Shown piece after piece: positions 21,268 to 24,424 of a DNA stretch of 24,424 nucleotides (position 1 is its first letter; each line of letters starts with the position of its first letter). Under the pieces are notes generated by a model. It saw only the letters and a program-made list of their open reading frames with translations, searched no databases and had not been told where the DNA came from. Origin of the DNA: DATKBT01 sp035546295 (GTDB lineage Bacteria > Acidobacteriota > Thermoanaerobaculia > Multivoradales > Multivoraceae); NCBI GenBank assembly GCA_035546295.1, contig DATKBT010000033.1:1-24424 (forward strand), written 5' to 3'. A program made the translations under genes and the position numbers.

Positions 21268-22665
21268 ATGCGTACCTCGACGATCGGCATCGCTCTCCTC
21301 TCGACGCTCCTGACCGTGCTCCTGGCCACGCTCGTGTCCTCACAGCTCTCGTCGGCACAGCTCTCTTCGCCACAGCTCTCCTCGTCTCAGCTCTCCTCGT
21401 CTCAGCTCTCCTCGTCTCAGGGCGCCTCCGACGAAACCGAGGCAGCCTCCGACGCCCGCCTCGCGCTCGGGAAGCGACTGTTCGGCGAGCTCAACTTCAC
21501 CAATCCCGCCACCGACTACGCCACGAGCTGCGGCGGCTGTCACACCGACGGCGGCACCGTCGGCGACCGCGCCACGCGCCGTTTCGCCGACTACACGCCA
21601 CGCAGCCTGACGGCCACGCGCGAGCTGACCCTGCGCAACACGCCCACCCTGCTGGACGCCGCCGGCAAGGAGGAGCTGGGCTGGGCGGGAGGCTCCTCCG
21701 ACCTCGAGGCGCTGATCGTCGACAAGCTGACCGGACCGCTTTACGGATGGGGCGAGGACGGACGCGCGCGAGCGCTCGCCGCGATCGACTTCACGCTGCA
21801 GCACGAGGGCGGAGCCGGCAGCTCGCAGAGCTACGCCGAGGAGTTCGCCGGAGCGTACGGCGTCGATCTCGAGCCGCTCGGCGCCGAGGAGACCGTCGGC
21901 TGGGGCGCGCGCGCCATCGCCGACTACGTGCGCTCGCTGGCCTCGACGCGGACCGCACCCTGGGACGCCTTCGTCACCCAGAACCGGCTGCACGAAGGCC
22001 CCAACCCCGGAGAGAGCGCTGAGAGCTACGCCTCGGGCGTCGTCTACAGCCGCCTCGCCAACCAAGAGGGGCGGGGACTGGTGCGCCGGCCCCAGGGCTT
22101 CACCCGCGAGGCCTACACCGGGTTCAAGACCTTCTTCCGGACCTTCCGGGAGGGCAACGAGCCGGTCGGGAGCTGCGTCCTCTGCCACACGCCGCCGCTG
22201 TTCACCGACGGGCGGTTCCACGATATGGGGATCGCGCAGGCCGAGTACCAGGCGGTCCACGGAGACGGCTCGGCGGCCTCGTACCGCGTCCCCGCGCAGC
22301 CGAGCGCGAGCACGCGGGCGGTCCCGTCGAAGGAGGATCCGGCCAGGATCGACCTCGGGCGGTTCAACGTCACGGGCGATCCCGAGGACGCAGCGGCCTT
22401 CGCGACCCCGACCCTGCGTCATCTCGCCGGCACCGATCCCTACATGCACAACGGGGCGTACGCCACTCTCGAGGACGCCCTGCGGGCCAAGATGCGGCTC
22501 TCGGCGCTGGCGCGCGAGGGCAAGCTGCCGGACGCCGACCCGCTGCTCGCCAGGATCGAGATCGGCGAGGACGACATCCCGTCGCTGGTGGCGTTCCTGC
22601 GCCAGCTCGACGAGGTCGGAGAGGAGCGGTTCCGCGAGTACCTGATCACCTTCGAGGACGATTGA
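21268..22665 (+). CDS. Di-haem cytochrome c peroxidase / MauG family protein
   Basis: A 465-residue exported protein. Residues 1-24 form a signal peptide (MRTSTIGIALLSTLLTVLLA). Residues 26-50 are five QLSSx repeats encoded by a 15-bp minisatellite. CGGCH (88-92) and CVLCH (303-307) bind two c-type haems, and PYMHNG near residue 393 supplies a Met as in CCP/MauG proteins. The family reduces hydrogen peroxide in the periplasm or uses it for oxidative protein modification (MauG); the sequence does not decide which. The ATG at 21268 follows AAGGAG at 9 nt and puts a proper signal peptide first. It lies 355 bases downstream of another exported haem protein with the same direction. It converges on the thiolase. 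Confidence 0.92.
   Translation: MRTSTIGIALLSTLLTVLLATLVSSQLSSAQLSSPQLSSSQLSSSQLSSSQGASDETEAASDARLALGKRLFGELNFTNPATDYATSCGGCHTDGGTVGDRATRRFADYTPRSLTATRELTLRNTPTLLDAAGKEELGWAGGSSDLEALIVDKLTGPLYGWGEDGRARALAAIDFTLQHEGGAGSSQSYAEEFAGAYGVDLEPLGAEETVGWGARAIADYVRSLASTRTAPWDAFVTQNRLHEGPNPGESAESYASGVVYSRLANQEGRGLVRRPQGFTREAYTGFKTFFRTFREGNEPVGSCVLCHTPPLFTDGRFHDMGIAQAEYQAVHGDGSAASYRVPAQPSASTRAVPSKEDPARIDLGRFNVTGDPEDAAAFATPTLRHLAGTDPYMHNGAYATLEDALRAKMRLSALAREGKLPDADPLLARIEIGEDDIPSLVAFLRQLDEVGEERFREYLITFEDD
21343..21417. repeat. Five 15-bp tandem repeats in the peroxidase gene
   Basis: Units start at 21343, 21358, 21373, 21388 and 21403. The last three are identical (CAGCTCTCCTCGTCT), and the first two differ at a few positions. 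They encode QLSSx five times just after the signal peptide. Confidence 0.92.
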
Positions 22666-22745
22666 GGAGTGGCGATCGATCGTCCTGTCGGGACTCCTCC
22701 TGTCTGGGAGCGGCCCGACGATCGACGCCCGCACATCGACGACGT

Positions 22746-22786
22746 GTTCATGGCGGCCGACTTCTTGGTCGGCCGACCGCGACGAC
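22746..22786 (-). repeat. Palindromic intergenic repeat, copy 3
   Basis: On the minus strand it begins GTCGTCGCGGTCGGCC and ends GCCATGAAC, like 9227-9248 but with 16 extra bases in the middle. These create CGGCCGAC (22754-22761) pairing with GTCGGCCG (22768-22775). The 15 bases 22768-22782 are identical to 6411-6425. It lies between the convergent peroxidase and thiolase genes. Confidence 0.72.
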
Positions 22787-22837
22787 GGTACGACGCGACG
22801 CGACGGTCGGATCACACGCACCGCTCCCGCAGGGCGC

Positions 22838-24019
22838 TCACGCCACCTCGAACAGGCCTGCCGCTCCCATCCCGCCGCCGACGCACATCGTGATCACGAC
22901 GTGCTTTGCGCCGCGGCGCTTGCCCTCGATCAGGGCGTGGCCGACCATTCGAGCTCCGCTCATGCCGTAGGGGTGGCCGATCGAGATCGCGCCGCCGTTG
23001 ACGTTGAGGATGTCGTTCGGGATGCCGAGCCGGTCGCGGCAGTAGATGACCTGGACGGCGAACGCTTCGTTGAGCTCCCAGAGGTCGATGTCGTCCATCG
23101 ATTTGCCGGTGCGGTCGAGCAGCTTGGGCACCGCGAAGACCGGGCCGATGCCCATCTCGTCTGGCTCGCAGCCGGCGACCGCCATGCCGCGGTAGATGCC
23201 GAGGGGCTCGAGTCCGCGCTGCTGGGCCAGCCGGGCGTCCATCAGCACGCACGCCGACGCGCCGTCGGAGAGCTGGCTGGCGTTGCCGGCGGTGATCGTC
23301 CCGTTCTCGCGCACCGGCTTGAGCGCCGCCAGACCTTCCGCTGTGGTATCCGGACGGTTGCCCTCGTCCTGCGAGATCTCGACCTCGGCGAAGCTGATCT
23401 CGCCCGTCGCCTTGTCGAGGACGCCCTTGGTGGCCTTCATCGTGATGATCTCGTCGTCGAACCTCCCCGTCTCCTGTCCGGCGGCGGTGCGCTGCTGGGA
23501 CTGCAGACCGTACTCGTCCTGCCGCTCGCGGCTGATGTCGTAGCGCTTGGCGACCACCTCGGCGGTATCGATCATCGGCAGGTAGAGCTCGGGCTTCTTC
23601 TCGACGATGCGCGGGTCGGGCGTGCGGTAGCGGTTCTGGTGCTCGTTCTGGACCAGCGAGATCGAGTCGATGCCGCCGGCGACCACGATGCGCATGCCGT
23701 CGTCCATGATCTGCTTGGCGGCGGTGGCGATGGACATCAGGCCGCTCGAGCACTGGCGATCGATGGTCATGCCCGAGACCTCGACCGGCAGACCGGCGGC
23801 GATGGCGATCTGGCGCGCGACGTTGAAGCCCGAGGTTCCCTGCTGCAGGGCGCAGCCGAAGATGCAGTCGTCGATCTCGCCCGGCTCGACGCCCGAGCGC
23901 TCGACCGCCGCCTCGACCACCGCCGCGCCCATGGTGGGCGCCTCGAGGTTGTTGAAGGCACCGCGGTAGGCCTTGCCGATGGGGGTACGGGCGGTCGAGA
24001 CGATCACTGCGTCGGTCAT
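22838..24019 (-). CDS. Acetyl-CoA C-acyltransferase (thiolase)
   Basis: A 393-residue thiolase, full length for the family. It catalyses thiolytic cleavage of 3-ketoacyl-CoA in beta-oxidation or the reverse condensation of acyl-CoAs. Catalytic residues are in place: Cys90 in TIDRQCSSGL, His349 in NGGAISIGHPYGMSGAR and Cys379 in CVGGGMGAAGLFE, plus the NEAFA motif. The N-terminus, AVIVSTARTPIGKAYRGAF, is typical. The ATG at 24019 has AGGAG about 10 nt upstream. No beta-oxidation partner is next to it inside the window. Degradative versus biosynthetic use cannot be settled from sequence; the long substrate loop is more like 3-ketoacyl-CoA thiolases. Confidence 0.95.
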   Translation of the reverse strand: MTDAVIVSTARTPIGKAYRGAFNNLEAPTMGAAVVEAAVERSGVEPGEIDDCIFGCALQQGTSGFNVARQIAIAAGLPVEVSGMTIDRQCSSGLMSIATAAKQIMDDGMRIVVAGGIDSISLVQNEHQNRYRTPDPRIVEKKPELYLPMIDTAEVVAKRYDISRERQDEYGLQSQQRTAAGQETGRFDDEIITMKATKGVLDKATGEISFAEVEISQDEGNRPDTTAEGLAALKPVRENGTITAGNASQLSDGASACVLMDARLAQQRGLEPLGIYRGMAVAGCEPDEMGIGPVFAVPKLLDRTGKSMDDIDLWELNEAFAVQVIYCRDRLGIPNDILNVNGGAISIGHPYGMSGARMVGHALIEGKRRGAKHVVITMCVGGGMGAAGLFEVA

Positions 24020-24424
24020 GTCGGATTGGCTCCTGCGGGTTCTGCTCGAAGATCTCGGCGGTCGCCGCGCACTCGACGCGGGCGGCCGGTGGTTGACGTC
24101 GAAGGGGGGAGTCTAGCGCGCGCCTTGCGCAGCGGGCAGGCAGCCTGGAGGCGCAGGGTGGGCGTGGCGAGACCCGGAGACTAGGTCGACTAGGCCAGCG
24201 GGAAGTTCTTGCCTGCCTGCGGCAGGCGGCGGTCATTGGCCTCGCGCAAGCGCGAGACCAAGGCTCACAAAACGGTCAAAGTTCGATCAAGCTGCGTTGG
24301 TCGCCAGGATTCCACGGTTTCGGCCGAGTCGACCTAGCCGAGCCCGCGCCGCTTGCGGCGCTTGGGCGGGGAACATGAGGTAGCGGGCTCGTGGTATGAC
24401 ACGCTTGGATTTCTCCGCTCGTTG
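24020..24424. other. Non-coding right edge with hairpins and a long inverted repeat
   Basis: No open frame with protein-like features is visible. 24181-24196 and 24322-24337 are inverted repeats (15 of 16 complementary). Between or beside them are hairpins at 24211-24227 (7-bp stem, TGC loop), 24236-24261 (11 bp on the minus strand with one G-U, CTTG loop) and 24346-24361 (6-bp stem, CTTG loop). Around 24265-24320 the GC content falls noticeably. It may be a regulatory region for a gene beyond the window. Confidence 0.55.

Noticed and set aside
22678..22728. Inverted repeat around GATCGATCGTCC and CCCGACGATCG
   Set aside because: The pairing is broken by several mismatches and the GATCG words are common in this GC-rich sequence.

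Overview
The window is high-GC bacterial chromosome with ordinary-sized genes, short spacers and no tRNA, rRNA, CRISPR array, phage or recognisable insertion sequence. It combines an undecaprenyl-phosphate glycosyl-1-phosphate transferase, an LpxL-type acyltransferase (suggesting a Gram-negative-type envelope), secreted c-type cytochromes and carboxypeptidase-regulatory domains. That mix, together with the GC-rich intergenic repeats, fits an environmental Acidobacteriota-like (for example Thermoanaerobaculia-like) or Myxococcota-like organism. This placement is an inference of low certainty; no taxonomic marker gene is present.

Layout. 1-4320 (+) is the end of a surface-polysaccharide locus: a 5'-truncated NDP-sugar epimerase, an FkbM methyltransferase, a GT4-like glycosyltransferase (ATGA overlap) and a WecA-like initiating transferase. 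A frameshifted PqqD-like remnant follows (4408-4549). Convergent to it is a two-gene minus-strand operon (6073-4588): an LpxL/HtrB-like acyltransferase and a lasso-peptide-B2-like (McjB C-terminal, transglutaminase fold) protein. A RecD2-type helicase (8980-6629, -) comes next, then a toxin-antitoxin pair whose ParE-like toxin is broken by one missing base (9330-9858, +). After that: a VOC protein with a GH20 hexosaminidase (10100-12802, +), an APH/ACAD10-like phosphotransferase (13020-14072, +), and a PhzF-like protein with a large low-complexity insertion (15232-14153, -). A tight two-gene operon of a membrane-anchored peptidoglycan amidase and a MamK-like bacterial actin lies at 15554-17850 (+). 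It is followed by a SAM methyltransferase, a secreted carboxypeptidase-regulatory/cytochrome c/beta-propeller fusion, a MauG/CCP-type di-haem peroxidase, and a thiolase on the minus strand (24019-22838). The right edge is non-coding and rich in hairpins.

How the genes may work together. The left block makes and modifies a lipid-linked envelope glycan. The amidase and actin are translationally linked and may couple a cytoplasmic filament to cell-wall hydrolysis. The propeller-cytochrome fusion and the di-haem peroxidase are both exported haem proteins and plausible redox partners, though a likely terminator separates them. The remaining genes are metabolic singletons.

The most striking points are: (i) the MamK-like actin paired with a cell-wall amidase, with no magnetosome gene in view; (ii) a B2-like protein and a PqqD-like relic without the rest of a lasso-peptide system; (iii) several genes carrying in-frame minisatellites or low-complexity insertions; (iv) a palindromic intergenic repeat family, two copies of which bracket the toxin-antitoxin module; (v) several genes with a -10-like hexamer 7-9 nt before the ATG, which suggests leaderless transcripts.
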